A stretch of DNA of 11,505 bases, from positions 1-11,505 of the forward strand of contig JBFWSL010000101.1 in NCBI GenBank assembly GCA_050248375.1, written 5' to 3'. The notes beneath the pieces are model-generated. The model had not been told where the DNA came from and did not search any database. It saw nothing but the letters and a program-made list of their open reading frames with translations. Below are positions 1 through 6,547 of the stretch, piece by piece. A program made the translations under genes and the position numbers. Each line of letters begins with the position of its first letter. Position 1 is the stretch's first letter. Origin of the DNA: JAYZVT01 sp050248375. Its GTDB lineage: Bacteria > Pseudomonadota > Alphaproteobacteria > Rhizobiales > Methyloligellaceae.

Positions 1-1
1 T

Positions 2-73
2 CTGCATGTGGTCGGACGGATGTTCGGCGCGCGCACGGCCGCCGGGCTGCCTCGCATGCGCACGCTGCGCTAG
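2..73 (+). CDS. 3' end of an unrecognised gene (partial)
   Basis: Reading from base 2, the frame runs 23 codons to a TAG stop at 71-73 and gives a tail with residues LHVVGRMFGARTAAG followed by LPRMRTLR. The mix of hydrophobic and arginine residues looks like a genuine protein C-terminus, but it is too short to assign to a family. The stop codon lies inside the terminal inverted repeat of the adjacent repeat element, so the element may have supplied or replaced the original end of this gene. Frame 1 stays open to 186 only by reading through the repeat and is less likely. The call rests on composition alone. Confidence 0.4.
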   Translation: MHVVGRMFGARTAAGLPRMRTLR

Positions 74-186
74 CGCATCATCCGGCCAGGTGGAATCGCT
101 TGGCCGGTAAGATCATGCGCCAGATCGATAGCTTGAGCATGATCCTGTCGGAAAAGCGGTATCCACTTTTCCGGATCATGCGCTAG
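70..186. repeat. Two-hairpin palindromic repeat element (BIME/RIME-like)
   Basis: The ends are inverted repeats: 70-85 matches the reverse complement of 171-186 at 15 of 16 positions (CTAGCGCATSATCCGG). Inside are two tandem hairpins. Hairpin 1 pairs 73-81 with 112-120 (8 of 9) and 82-88 (CCGGCCA) with 101-107 (TGGCCGG), with a TAAG bulge at 108-111. Hairpin 2 pairs 137-145 (GCATGATCC) with 173-181 (GGATCATGC) and 150-156 (GGAAAAG) with 166-172 (CTTTTCC), with a TGTC bulge at 146-149. The bulges are mirror-placed, so the unit resembles two inverted REP-like repeats. Palindromes with a GATCATGC core and an A/T-run inner stem are common intergenic repeats in Rhizobiales genomes as far as I recall; copy number here cannot be seen. 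Confidence 0.75.
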
Positions 187-199
187 GCCCAACCCCCCA

Positions 200-230
200 T
201 CGGGTGCGGACCCCGGGGTGTGTCACCCGA
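200..230 (-). terminator. Inverted repeat at the 3' end of the TRAP/permease operon
   Basis: A perfect 7-bp stem, TCGGGTG at 200-206 and CACCCGA at 224-230, overlaps the stop codon of the TauE/SafE-family gene. The loop contains the self-complementary CCCCGGGG. No T-run follows on the minus strand, so it is not a classical intrinsic terminator. It may act as a 3' mRNA stabiliser or a weak termination site. The stem is certain and the function is not. Confidence 0.3.
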
Positions 231-948
231 AGACAAGGCCCACGCCCGAGAAAATCAGCAGGAAGACGAGGATGATGGTGCGGAAGGCCTTTTCGTCGAT
301 GCGGCCGAACGCCTTCTGTCCGAGCCAGGTTCCCAGGAGATAGGCCGGCGCCAGCGCGAGGCCGCGTATCAGCTCGGTCGTGCCGAAGCCGCCGCCGAGG
401 GCCAGCACGCTCCCCAGAAGCACGCTCATCAGGAATACCCAGACGACGAGGTTCGCGCGGCTCGTGGCGGCGGCCTCCGGCATGGAGAAGAGCACGGGCA
501 CGATGATGATGCCCAGGCCCGTGGAGCCCATGACCAGTCCGGCCAATGCGCCGCCTCCCAGCAGTTCGACGGGCTTCATCGGCCGGGGGAAACGCCAGCC
601 GGTGAGCAGGATGAGCGCCGCGATGCCGACGGCGATATAAAGGATCCGTTTGACCATCTCCGGGTCGGCGGTCAGCAGCACCCACCCACCCATCGGGATG
701 GCCAGCCCGGAACTCAATGCCAGCAGGATGACAGTATTGCGGGATGCGTTGCGGATGGCCTGCCGCAGCAAGGTCACGTTGCTCCACATATCCACCACCA
801 CCGCGGTTGCGGTGGCGGAGACCGGAGAGATGAAGAACGCCATCGCCGGGATGAGGATCAGCGGTCCCCCAAAGCCGGTAAGCCCACGAACGAAACCCGA
901 AAACAGGCTCATCGGCAGGAAGAGCGCGAGCGCCTGGAGTTCACTCAC
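223..948 (-). CDS. TauE/SafE-family membrane permease (candidate anion exporter)
   Basis: This 241-residue inner-membrane protein is of the TauE/SafE (formerly DUF81) family, whose studied members are proposed to export sulfite, sulfoacetate or related anions; many members have unknown substrates. The sequence shows the family's internal duplication. The first repeat begins near residue 18 with GFVRGLTGFGGPLILIPA, and the second near 133 with GALAGLVMGSTGLGIIIVPV. About eight hydrophobic segments fill the rest, and the length is normal. Translation probably starts at a GTG (948), since the next in-frame ATG (residue 13) would remove part of the first membrane segment; no strong ribosome binding site is visible. 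It lies 28 bp after dctM on the same strand, so it is almost certainly co-transcribed with the TRAP genes. The pairing hints at a sulfonate or organic-acid substrate but does not prove it. Confidence 0.85.
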   Translation of the reverse strand: MSELQALALFLPMSLFSGFVRGLTGFGGPLILIPAMAFFISPVSATATAVVVDMWSNVTLLRQAIRNASRNTVILLALSSGLAIPMGGWVLLTADPEMVKRILYIAVGIAALILLTGWRFPRPMKPVELLGGGALAGLVMGSTGLGIIIVPVLFSMPEAAATSRANLVVWVFLMSVLLGSVLALGGGFGTTELIRGLALAPAYLLGTWLGQKAFGRIDEKAFRTIILVFLLIFSGVGLVFG

Positions 949-976
949 GGACGTTGCCTGCGGAGGGGAGCACGGA

Positions 977-2260
977 TCAGTGCCTTACTTTCAGGACTTC
1001 GCTGATCTGGGGGAACAGGATGATCAGGAACCAGGCAATCATCAGGCCCGCGAGGTATGGCACTATGTATTTCAGAAGCCGGACATAGGGAATACCCGTG
1101 ACGCCACTCGCCACATACAGGTTGAGGCCGTATGGGGGCGTCACGAAGCCGATCGCCGTTCCCACGAGGAAGATGACGGCGAAGTGAATCGGATCGACGC
1201 CCACCGCGCCGGCGATGGGGGCAAGGATCGGGGCGAAGATGATGGTGTTGGGAATGCTTTCCAGCACCATGCCCGAGACGAGGATGATCACCATGCACAG
1301 CAGCAGCACGCCGTAATAGCCCCCGCCCACGGCCGTGAAGATCGATTCGATGAAGGCGGGCACGCCGAGGATGGCGAATATCTGCTGCATCACCACGGAA
1401 ATGGCAACCATCGGCGCCAGCATGGCGGTGAGCTGCGACGAGCGCACCAGCACCTTCGGTATCGAGCGCAGGGTCAGTGTCCGCGAGACGAGCAATCCGG
1501 CCAGAACGGTGAAGCCGACGGTCATGCCGGCGGCTTCGGTCGGGGAAAAGATGCCGCTGTAGATGCCGAACAGAACGACGACGATGGCAATGATGCCGAG
1601 ATAGGCTTGGACGCCCGCCCTGAGGATGCCGGAGATCCTGAAGGGCCTGACATCGCCCCAGCCGTGGCGGACGCTCATCACATAGGCGACGATCTGCATG
1701 GCGGCAACCAGCAGGATCCCGGGCAGCAGTCCGGCCACGAACAGGTCTCCAACCGGCAGGCTGGTCAGCACGCCATAGACGATGAACACGATGCTCGGGG
1801 GGATGATGATGCCCACGACGCCGCCTGAAGCGATGGTCGCGGCGGCGAAGCGCTCGTCATATCTGTGAGCCTTCAGCTCGGGATGCATGATCGATCCGAT
1901 GGCCGCGGTGGTCGCCGAGTTGGAGCCGGAGATCGCGGCGAACAATCCGCATGCGCCGACGCTGGTCAGGGCCATGCCGCCGCGCATCCACCCGACCATG
2001 CTGAAGGCGAAGTCCGCCAGCCGCTTGGCGATGCCGGCTTCCTTCATGAGGTCGCCGGCGAGAATGAAGAGCGGCAAGGCGAGCAGCGCGAAGGAGCTCA
2101 GTCCCTCGAACAGCGTTACGCCCAGGTTGGCGAGCGTGAAGTCGACAACCAGGCTCGCCCCGATGACCCAGACGGCTATGACAAGAAAGATCGGTACGCC
2201 GAACAGGAAAAGGCCCACGGCGAGCAGCGAAACCAGGGTGATGAGAATGGAGGTGTCCAT
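977..2260 (-). CDS. dctM: TRAP transporter large membrane subunit (DctM family)
   Basis: This 427-residue protein forms the ion-coupled transport channel of a TRAP system, working with DctQ and the periplasmic receptor DctP in the inner membrane to import small organic anions. It is almost entirely hydrophobic, with a dozen or so membrane segments. Family signatures are visible: GIIIPPSIVFIVYG near residues 150-163, IFSPTEAAG near 237-245 and FVTPPYGLNLYVASGV near 372-387. The frame is open further upstream, but that extension is arginine-rich, non-membrane sequence overlapping dctQ. The start MDTSILITL at 2260 fits family length, lies 8 bp after the dctQ stop and is preceded by a GGAG that overlaps that stop. 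Nothing looks broken. The substrate cannot be read from this subunit. Confidence 0.95.
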   Translation of the reverse strand: MDTSILITLVSLLAVGLFLFGVPIFLVIAVWVIGASLVVDFTLANLGVTLFEGLSSFALLALPLFILAGDLMKEAGIAKRLADFAFSMVGWMRGGMALTSVGACGLFAAISGSNSATTAAIGSIMHPELKAHRYDERFAAATIASGGVVGIIIPPSIVFIVYGVLTSLPVGDLFVAGLLPGILLVAAMQIVAYVMSVRHGWGDVRPFRISGILRAGVQAYLGIIAIVVVLFGIYSGIFSPTEAAGMTVGFTVLAGLLVSRTLTLRSIPKVLVRSSQLTAMLAPMVAISVVMQQIFAILGVPAFIESIFTAVGGGYYGVLLLCMVIILVSGMVLESIPNTIIFAPILAPIAGAVGVDPIHFAVIFLVGTAIGFVTPPYGLNLYVASGVTGIPYVRLLKYIVPYLAGLMIAWFLIILFPQISEVLKVRH

Positions 2261-2268
2261 GGCCGCCG

Positions 2269-2796
2269 TCACTCCGAGAACATGGGGCTGTCGGTCAGCA
2301 AGGGCTCGCCGCGCAGGAACATCCGCAGGTCCTCGATGAAGTTCTGCGTGGCGCGAATGATGACCAGCGACCAGCCGAGCGGGGTGGCGAGGTAGAACCA
2401 CCACTGCTGCAGGCTGTCGGTGCCCTGGACGACGGCGAAGTTCTGGTGCGCGATCCAGGTCTGCTGGACAGCGTAGTAGATGACGATGATGGCGACGCCG
2501 ATCCACAGCGCTGTATCCAGCACGAGGCAGCAGAACTGCCCCCTGTAGGAGAGGCGTTCGCGGATTTCACCAAAACGCAATTGCGTGCGCGTTCTCACAT
2601 TGTAGGCGGCGCCGATCCAGGTGACCCACAGGAAGAGGTAGATGGGGATCGAGCCGCTCCATGGCGGCTGATAGTTCATCGTGAACCGCTGCACGACGGC
2701 CATGACGACGATTCCCGCCATGACGGCGAAGCTGATGGCGATGATCGTCTTCTCCAGGTTCCGATCCACCCATCCGATCGCTGATGCGAAGCTCAT
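2269..2796 (-). CDS. dctQ: TRAP transporter small membrane subunit (DctQ family)
   Basis: This 175-residue protein is the small TRAP membrane subunit that partners DctM and docks the receptor. It has the expected four hydrophobic segments. The first follows the N-terminal helix WVDRNLEKTI, a typical DctQ opening, and the motif FLWVTWIGAAYNVRTRTQLR in the middle matches the family's conserved W-[IL]-G-A cytoplasmic-side region. The chosen ATG at 2796 has a very strong GGGGGAGGG purine tract directly in front of it; an in-frame ATG ten codons upstream (2826) has no ribosome binding site and adds a non-family MTILCFRGGG stretch. It sits 135 bp after dctP, separated by a stable hairpin, and 8 bp before dctM. 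Confidence 0.93.
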   Translation of the reverse strand: MSFASAIGWVDRNLEKTIIAISFAVMAGIVVMAVVQRFTMNYQPPWSGSIPIYLFLWVTWIGAAYNVRTRTQLRFGEIRERLSYRGQFCCLVLDTALWIGVAIIVIYYAVQQTWIAHQNFAVVQGTDSLQQWWFYLATPLGWSLVIIRATQNFIEDLRMFLRGEPLLTDSPMFSE

Positions 2797-2881
2797 CCCT
2801 CCCCCTCGAAAGCACAAAATTGTCATGCGGGACCAATCTGCACCGCGGCCAGGCGGCGCAAATCCAGTTGCCAGACAAAGT

Positions 2882-2908
2882 TGGCCCGGCGATGGTCACG
2901 CCGGGCCA
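2882..2908 (-). promoter_or_regulatory. Intercistronic hairpin between dctP and dctQ
   Basis: A perfect 10-bp GC-rich stem (TGGCCCGGCG at 2882-2891 with CGCCGGGCCA at 2899-2908) encloses a 7-base loop. It lies in the 135-bp gap just after the receptor gene stop. There is no T-tract, so it is more likely an mRNA-stabilising or partial-attenuation structure than a full terminator. Such hairpins commonly follow solute-receptor genes and keep the receptor in excess over the membrane subunits. The structure is seen directly; the role is inferred. Confidence 0.65.
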
Positions 2909-2931
2909 CCAATTTGCGGTCGCGCGTGCCG

Positions 2932-4197
2932 TCAGGCCCGCCACCAGCGGCGAGGCTCGACATTCACCGCCAGGGTATCCTCGGGAATCTCCCGTGCGAT
3001 CGCGCTGATCTCCTTGAAGGTGTCCAGGCCGCCGGCCCATCCGTTGAGCCTGTCGCGCCACTCGGTCCACTCGTCCGGCTTATGGTCGGGCGAGCAGGCT
3101 TGCTTCAGCTTGTCCATCTCCTCGGCCGAGAAGAAGCTGACGCGGACTTTTTCCTTGTCCCAGATGGTGCCGGGAGGCGGGGGATTGGTGCGGCCGGTGA
3201 TCTGCAGCAGCGCCGCCTCGTTCATGCCCTGGGTATAGATCTGCGACGAATAGGCGGCCTCGAGCGCGTCTTCCTGCAGGTCCGAGCCGAGCTTGTCGAA
3301 ACTGCCGCGGTTGAAGGCGGCGTGCTCGGTGTTGCACATGAAGCCGATCTCCAGCGCTTGCGAGACGACGGGGCTCATGCCGGCGTAGGCGACGGCTCCC
3401 GCCGCCGTCTCGGCGCCATCTATGAGGCCCGACTTCAATCCTTCAAGGGTTTCCTCCCAGGCGACGGGCACCGGGCTGAGACCCATCAGGGCCAGGGCCT
3501 TCTGGCCCATCTTGCTTCCGGTCGCGCGGACCTTGGCGCCCTTGATCTGGTCGAAGCTGGTGACCAGCGGCTTGTCGTCATATTTCAGGCCGAGATAGAG
3601 GCCGCGCAATTCGCACTGTGTGTACATGAACTCGATGCCGTGACGCTCGCGCAACGGCTTGCGCAGCAATTCCTCGCTCTTGGGATGATAGAAGAAGTGG
3701 TGCATCGCCGCGCGCGACGGAAACATGAAGGGGTAGTCCAGCGCGTTGTAATAAGGTGCCGACGCGGCGGAGTTCTGGGTCGAGGCGGAGAAGATGTCGA
3801 TGATCCCCTGCTGCGCCTTCTTCACGCAATCGAGCTGGTTGCAGACCTTGCTGCCGTCCAGGTACTCGATGCGGATCGCGCCGTCGGTACGGTCCTCCAG
3901 TTCCTGCACGAAGTGCAGCATGCCGGCCTTCTCGATGCTGAGAATCTTCGGCGTGTAGCCGGCGGCACCGTATTTGAGCGTGAACTTGGGCGAATTCTTG
4001 AAGCGGCGCTCCCGGGTGGCCTCGGCGGCCCGGGCCAGGCTGGTGGCCGTGAAGACTCCGGTCATGGCGCTCGCCGCCATCAGCGTGGACATCATGCCGT
4101 AGCGCTTTGCCACGTTCATGAAGTCGCGTCGCGACAGTCCGCCCCCGGCGGAATCGATATCGTCCGTGGTTGCGGATTCTTCCCTGATCTTGGTCAT
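2932..4197 (-). CDS. dctP: TRAP transporter solute receptor (DctP family), Tat-exported
   Basis: This 421-residue periplasmic substrate-binding protein feeds the DctQM channel. A twin-arginine signal is clear: SRRDFM at residues 22-27, a hydrophobic stretch to about 55, then ARA-A as a likely cleavage site near 57. Tat export suggests cytoplasmic folding before transport. The family's ligand-binding core is present: KGAKVRATGSKMGQKALALMG near 219-239, with R224 as the conserved Arg that usually salt-bridges a substrate carboxylate, followed by WEETLEGLKSGLIDGAE near 247-263. At 421 residues it exceeds the usual 320-360; part of the excess is the long N-terminus, and the last roughly 80 residues form a tryptophan-rich extension (WTEWRDRLNGW). 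Five cysteines lie in the mature part (119, 124, 195, 288, 368), some of which could form disulfides. The start is supported by AGGGAGGA five bases upstream. The ligand is unknown. Confidence 0.93.
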   Translation of the reverse strand: MTKIREESATTDDIDSAGGGLSRRDFMNVAKRYGMMSTLMAASAMTGVFTATSLARAAEATRERRFKNSPKFTLKYGAAGYTPKILSIEKAGMLHFVQELEDRTDGAIRIEYLDGSKVCNQLDCVKKAQQGIIDIFSASTQNSAASAPYYNALDYPFMFPSRAAMHHFFYHPKSEELLRKPLRERHGIEFMYTQCELRGLYLGLKYDDKPLVTSFDQIKGAKVRATGSKMGQKALALMGLSPVPVAWEETLEGLKSGLIDGAETAAGAVAYAGMSPVVSQALEIGFMCNTEHAAFNRGSFDKLGSDLQEDALEAAYSSQIYTQGMNEAALLQITGRTNPPPPGTIWDKEKVRVSFFSAEEMDKLKQACSPDHKPDEWTEWRDRLNGWAGGLDTFKEISAIAREIPEDTLAVNVEPRRWWRA

Positions 4198-4285
4198 TCC
4201 ATTCCTCCCTATGTGCCAGGGCGCCCGCCGCGTTCTGCGGTCGTTGTTGCTGTCAACGGGAACAGATTGGGCCGCCCGATGCCGT

Positions 4286-4313
4286 ATTATGCAAGTTCTA
4301 TATCGTATATCAA
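4286..4313 (-). promoter_or_regulatory. Probable sigma-70 promoter of the dctPQM operon
   Basis: On the minus strand TTGATA (4308-4313) and CATAAT (4286-4291) lie 16 bp apart, each one base from the -35 and -10 consensus. This AT-rich patch is the only such stretch upstream of dctP and would give a leader of roughly 80 bases. The spacer opens with direct-repeat sequence: GATATA occurs twice in a 7-bp period (GATATACGATATA, 4299-4311), partly overlapping the -35. This could be a regulator site. No experimental support is available. Confidence 0.6.
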
Positions 4314-4658
4314 AATCTTTTTTTTAATTCTTGGCAATCCGCTGCCTGCTTTTGAGGCTCGCCCTCAGGCTGGAATAACCGACCTGCAAGCGGTTTTATG
4401 GCCGGAAGGAGGCTCGCGCCGGCCAGCTTTGCGGTTCTGGATGATGTTGAAGGAGGTTGTGCGGTGCTTGCTTCCGCACGGGAAACCTCGGTGCAGCCTT
4501 CCGCGGCAGCGGCTTCCGGGCGCCATTCGGACAAGGCCGGGATGGAGAACCCTGGTGATCCCTCAGGCTCCCTTTCCGGGGCGGACCGTCTTTTCGGTGC
4601 GGGCCTATGTCCTTGCGTCTCCGGACCGGTGTCATCCGGCCCTGTCAGGTGGCGTGGC

Positions 4659-4687
4659 TTGGCACGTGGAGTCGCCCCTGCCATAGT
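4659..4687 (+). promoter_or_regulatory. Probable promoter of the MocR-type regulator
   Basis: TTGGCA (4659-4664) and CATAGT (4682-4687) are separated by exactly 17 bp and are one and two bases from the sigma-70 consensus. Transcription would begin about 30 bases before the chosen start codon. This short leader lacks a recognisable Shine-Dalgarno sequence. Confidence 0.45.
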
Positions 4688-4723
4688 GCGCGCTGTATCA
4701 CCGGGTCACAGAACCGCTTCGCC

Positions 4724-6103
4724 ATGACACTCAGCATCGACCGGTCATCCTTGACCGAGAAGACGCCGAAGCGACGACCTTATCTCGCGTTGCTCGACAG
4801 CATCCGGTCGGACGTGGAGAGTGGACGGCTGCAGCCCGGCGAGAAGCTTCCGACACAGCGCGAACTGGCGAAGCGACTCGGCCTTGCCGTGGGAACGGTC
4901 ACGAAGGCCTATTCCGAAGCAGCCAAGCAGGGTCTGATTTCCACCGAAGTGGGGCGCGGGACCTTCGTGCTCGGACTGGCCCATGGCGCAACCGGCCGTG
5001 CTCCTTTCGACCTCACTTTCAATCGCGTTGCCTACGAGGACGCGCATGCCGCGGAAATCGCGGCAGATCTCGGCCGCCTGCTGCGGCGTGTGACCAGGCC
5101 GGGGGCCTTCGACTACAACCCCTCCGCGGACAGCAGGGAGCACCGGGAACACGGGGCCCAATGGCTGCGCGGCATGGGCGTCGATGCGGGGGCGGACCGG
5201 GTGCTGATCTGCAACAGTGTGCAGCACGGGCTGTCGCTCATCCTTCAGTCCCTGGCCCGCCCGGGTTCTCTCGTGTTGACCGAGCAACTCGGCTATCCGG
5301 GCATCGGCCTGCTGGAAAGCGTGCTCGGATTTCAGTTGCGCGGCCTGGCCATGGATAGCCATGGGCTGACGGTGGAAACCTTGAAGCAGGCCTGCGAGCG
5401 CGAGCCGGCAAGGATCCTGGTCTGCGCGCCGACGCTGCACAATCCGACCAACGGCATCCTGCCCATGCAGCGGCGCGTGGAACTGGCCGAGTTCGCGCGC
5501 AGCCGGGATCTGACGATCATCGAATATGACGTCAACGGCATTCCGCCGGACGATCCGTTGCCGTCGTTCACCGTGCTGGCGCCGGAGCGCAGCTATCTGC
5601 TGACCGGCACCTGGAAGGCGACTCCGATGGGAGCGGGCCTCGGCTACATCGTGGCGCCGGCGGAGTCGGCGGAGCGGCTCACGGCGGTGGTGCAGGCGAC
5701 GACCTGGACTCCATCACCGCTGTTGAGACAGATCGTCACCAACTGGATCGCGGACGGCACCGCGGCCCGCGCGATCGACTGGCACAAGCGCGAGGTCACG
5801 AAGCGTCTCGCCATCGTGCGGCCGATGCTGGAGGGGTTCGACTATCACTGGCATCCGGCCAGCTATCATATCTGGCTGACGTTGCCGGCGCCCTGGCGGC
5901 GTGAAATTTTCGTGGAGGCCCTGCGAGGCGTCGGCATCGCTGTTTCACCCGCCGACGTGTTCATCGTCGGCCGCTCCATCGCGCCGCATGCGGTGCGGCT
6001 GGCTCTCGGCGGCATCTCCGATCTGCCCAGTCTCAGCAAGGCCGCCGCGACGATCGTCGACACGTTGCGCAAGGGGCCGCAGCCCCGGATCGTCACCGCA
6101 TAG
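4724..6103 (+). CDS. MocR/GabR-type transcriptional regulator (GntR winged helix + aminotransferase-like domain)
   Basis: This 459-residue regulator joins an N-terminal GntR winged helix (about residues 19-84: LALLDSIRSDVESGRLQPGE, then LPTQRELAKRLGLAVGTVTK and GRGTFV) to a fold-type I aminotransferase-like domain that normally holds pyridoxal phosphate. Family landmarks are HNPTNG at 239-244, the probable PLP lysine K298 in TGTWKAT, and R425 in AVRLALGG as the likely carboxylate-binding arginine. Relatives include GabR, PdxR and TauR, which usually activate nearby amine or sulfonate genes. Odd points: the usual EDDY motif reads EYDV (267-270), the lysine is preceded by TW rather than S, and the Arg of the common GLRLGY motif is Ala-Gly, so cofactor or effector use may differ. 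The ATG at 4724 gives family length; an upstream in-frame ATG (4607) adds 39 unlikely residues. Its position beside the ferredoxin/radical SAM and TRAP genes suggests it controls them. Confidence 0.9.
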   Translation: MTLSIDRSSLTEKTPKRRPYLALLDSIRSDVESGRLQPGEKLPTQRELAKRLGLAVGTVTKAYSEAAKQGLISTEVGRGTFVLGLAHGATGRAPFDLTFNRVAYEDAHAAEIAADLGRLLRRVTRPGAFDYNPSADSREHREHGAQWLRGMGVDAGADRVLICNSVQHGLSLILQSLARPGSLVLTEQLGYPGIGLLESVLGFQLRGLAMDSHGLTVETLKQACEREPARILVCAPTLHNPTNGILPMQRRVELAEFARSRDLTIIEYDVNGIPPDDPLPSFTVLAPERSYLLTGTWKATPMGAGLGYIVAPAESAERLTAVVQATTWTPSPLLRQIVTNWIADGTAARAIDWHKREVTKRLAIVRPMLEGFDYHWHPASYHIWLTLPAPWRREIFVEALRGVGIAVSPADVFIVGRSIAPHAVRLALGGISDLPSLSKAAATIVDTLRKGPQPRIVTA

Positions 6104-6109
6104 CCCGGG

Positions 6110-6466
6110 TCAGGTGAAGGAGGCTCCGGTGCCGGACTGGGCGGGGGCGGGGCTGAAGTGCTTCTCGAACTTGTCGGGTACGTTTTCCCACTCTGCGGCG
6201 TCGGACGGCGGGGTGCCCTTGCGCACGATGGATGGCCAGATCTTGCCATAGTGCTCGTTCAGCTCGCGCCACTTCCGCGCGTCCCCGTCCTGATCGTTCA
6301 CGATGGCCAGCACCGGGCAGAAGGGCTCGCAAGCCGCGCAGTCGATGCATTCCTCCTGGTTGATGACCACCATGTTCTCACCCTCGCGGAAGCACTCCAC
6401 GGGGCAGACATCGATGCAATCCATGTATTTGCACTTGATACACTTGTCATTGACGACGTAGGTCAT
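6110..6466 (-). CDS. fdxA: 7Fe ferredoxin ([3Fe-4S][4Fe-4S], FdxA/Azotobacter FdI type)
   Basis: This 118-residue cytoplasmic electron carrier matches the layout of Azotobacter vinelandii ferredoxin I almost cysteine for cysteine. C9, C17 and C50 are expected to bind the [3Fe-4S] cluster, C21, C40, C43 and C46 the [4Fe-4S] cluster, and the two additional FdI cysteines are also conserved (C12, C25). The opening CIKCKYMDCIDVCPVECF and the second motif ECIDCAACEPFCP are diagnostic. The roughly 65-residue C-terminal tail with WRELNEHYGKIWPSI is also family-like. GGAGAGGG just before the ATG supports the start. The gene converges with the MocR-type gene (6 bp between stops) and diverges from the radical SAM gene, sharing a control region with it. 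The simplest inference is that it supplies low-potential electrons to that enzyme. Confidence 0.95.
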   Translation of the reverse strand: MTYVVNDKCIKCKYMDCIDVCPVECFREGENMVVINQEECIDCAACEPFCPVLAIVNDQDGDARKWRELNEHYGKIWPSIVRKGTPPSDAAEWENVPDKFEKHFSPAPAQSGTGASFT

Positions 6467-6483
6467 GGCCCTCTCCGTGGCAA

Positions 6484-6514
6484 AATATGATACAATATTC
6501 TATTGTGTCATATT
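6484..6514. promoter_or_regulatory. Imperfect palindromic operator over the ferredoxin promoter
   Basis: Two 14-bp arms, AATATGATACAATA (6484-6497) and TATTGTGTCATATT (6501-6514), match as inverted repeats at 13 of 14 positions around a 3-base centre. The element covers the proposed ferredoxin -10 and spacer. Adjacent TGTCAT repeats at 6506-6511 and 6514-6519 stand in tandem with an 8-bp period. It is a strong candidate binding site for a dimeric regulator. The MocR-type protein is the only regulator in the window, but the pairing is inferred. Confidence 0.65.
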
Positions 6515-6519
6515 GTCAT
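6492..6519 (-). promoter_or_regulatory. Probable ferredoxin promoter
   Basis: On the minus strand ATGACA (6514-6519) and TATTGT (6492-6497) are spaced 16 bp apart, five of six and four of six matches to the consensus. This would start transcription near 6485, about 19 bases before the ATG. The -35 overlaps the shared 17-bp box and the region between the hexamers is covered by the palindrome at 6484-6514, which suggests tight control by a bound regulator. Confidence 0.45.
6501..6517 (-). promoter_or_regulatory. Shared 17-bp box, ferredoxin copy
   Basis: On the minus strand this reads GACAATATGACACAATA. It matches the plus-strand box at 6644-6660 at 14 of 17 positions, including nine identical bases in a row. 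It overlaps the -35 of the proposed ferredoxin promoter. Confidence 0.55.
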
Positions 6520-6547
6520 GAAATTCAGCTTCACAGCCAAAAATGGC

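Larger units (their letters stand above)
4198..4723. other. 526-bp gap between dctP and the MocR-type gene
   Basis: No convincing gene was found. The first 130 bases hold the dctP ribosome binding site and promoter and an eight- to nine-base T-run at 4318-4325. The middle (about 4350-4650) is GC-rich and open on both strands, but the reading frames (for example 4398-4727 plus and 4310-4684 minus) give low-complexity, unrecognisable protein without ribosome binding sites. A weak inverted repeat (AACCG...CGGTT) lies near 4378-4396. The last 70 bases contain the likely regulator promoter. A decayed gene or an undetected small RNA in the middle cannot be excluded. Confidence 0.5.

Noticed and set aside
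1..186. Frame-1 reading through to a TAG at 184-186 as the end of the upstream gene
   Set aside because: Most of it is translated repeat element; frame 2 ending at 71-73 gives a more protein-like tail.
223..1005. Long plus-strand open frame opposite the TauE/SafE gene, and similar long frames opposite dctM, dctP, tctA and the radical SAM gene
   Set aside because: They are shadows of GC-rich genes on the other strand: the products are rich in Arg, His, Gly and Asp, lack domains and ribosome binding sites, and overlap clearly recognisable proteins.
2261..2506. N-terminal extension of DctM (82 extra residues)
   Set aside because: It is Arg/His-rich, overlaps dctQ out of frame and lacks membrane character; the start at 2260 matches the family.
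4659..4680. Sigma-54 promoter suggested by TTGGCACG
   Set aside because: The -12 half does not have the required TTGC at the right spacing (GTCGC instead), while a sigma-70-like -10 lies 17 bp downstream.
4398..4727. Possible small gene before the MocR-type gene
   Set aside because: The product has no recognisable features or ribosome binding site, and the opposite strand is equally open, as expected from GC-rich noncoding DNA.
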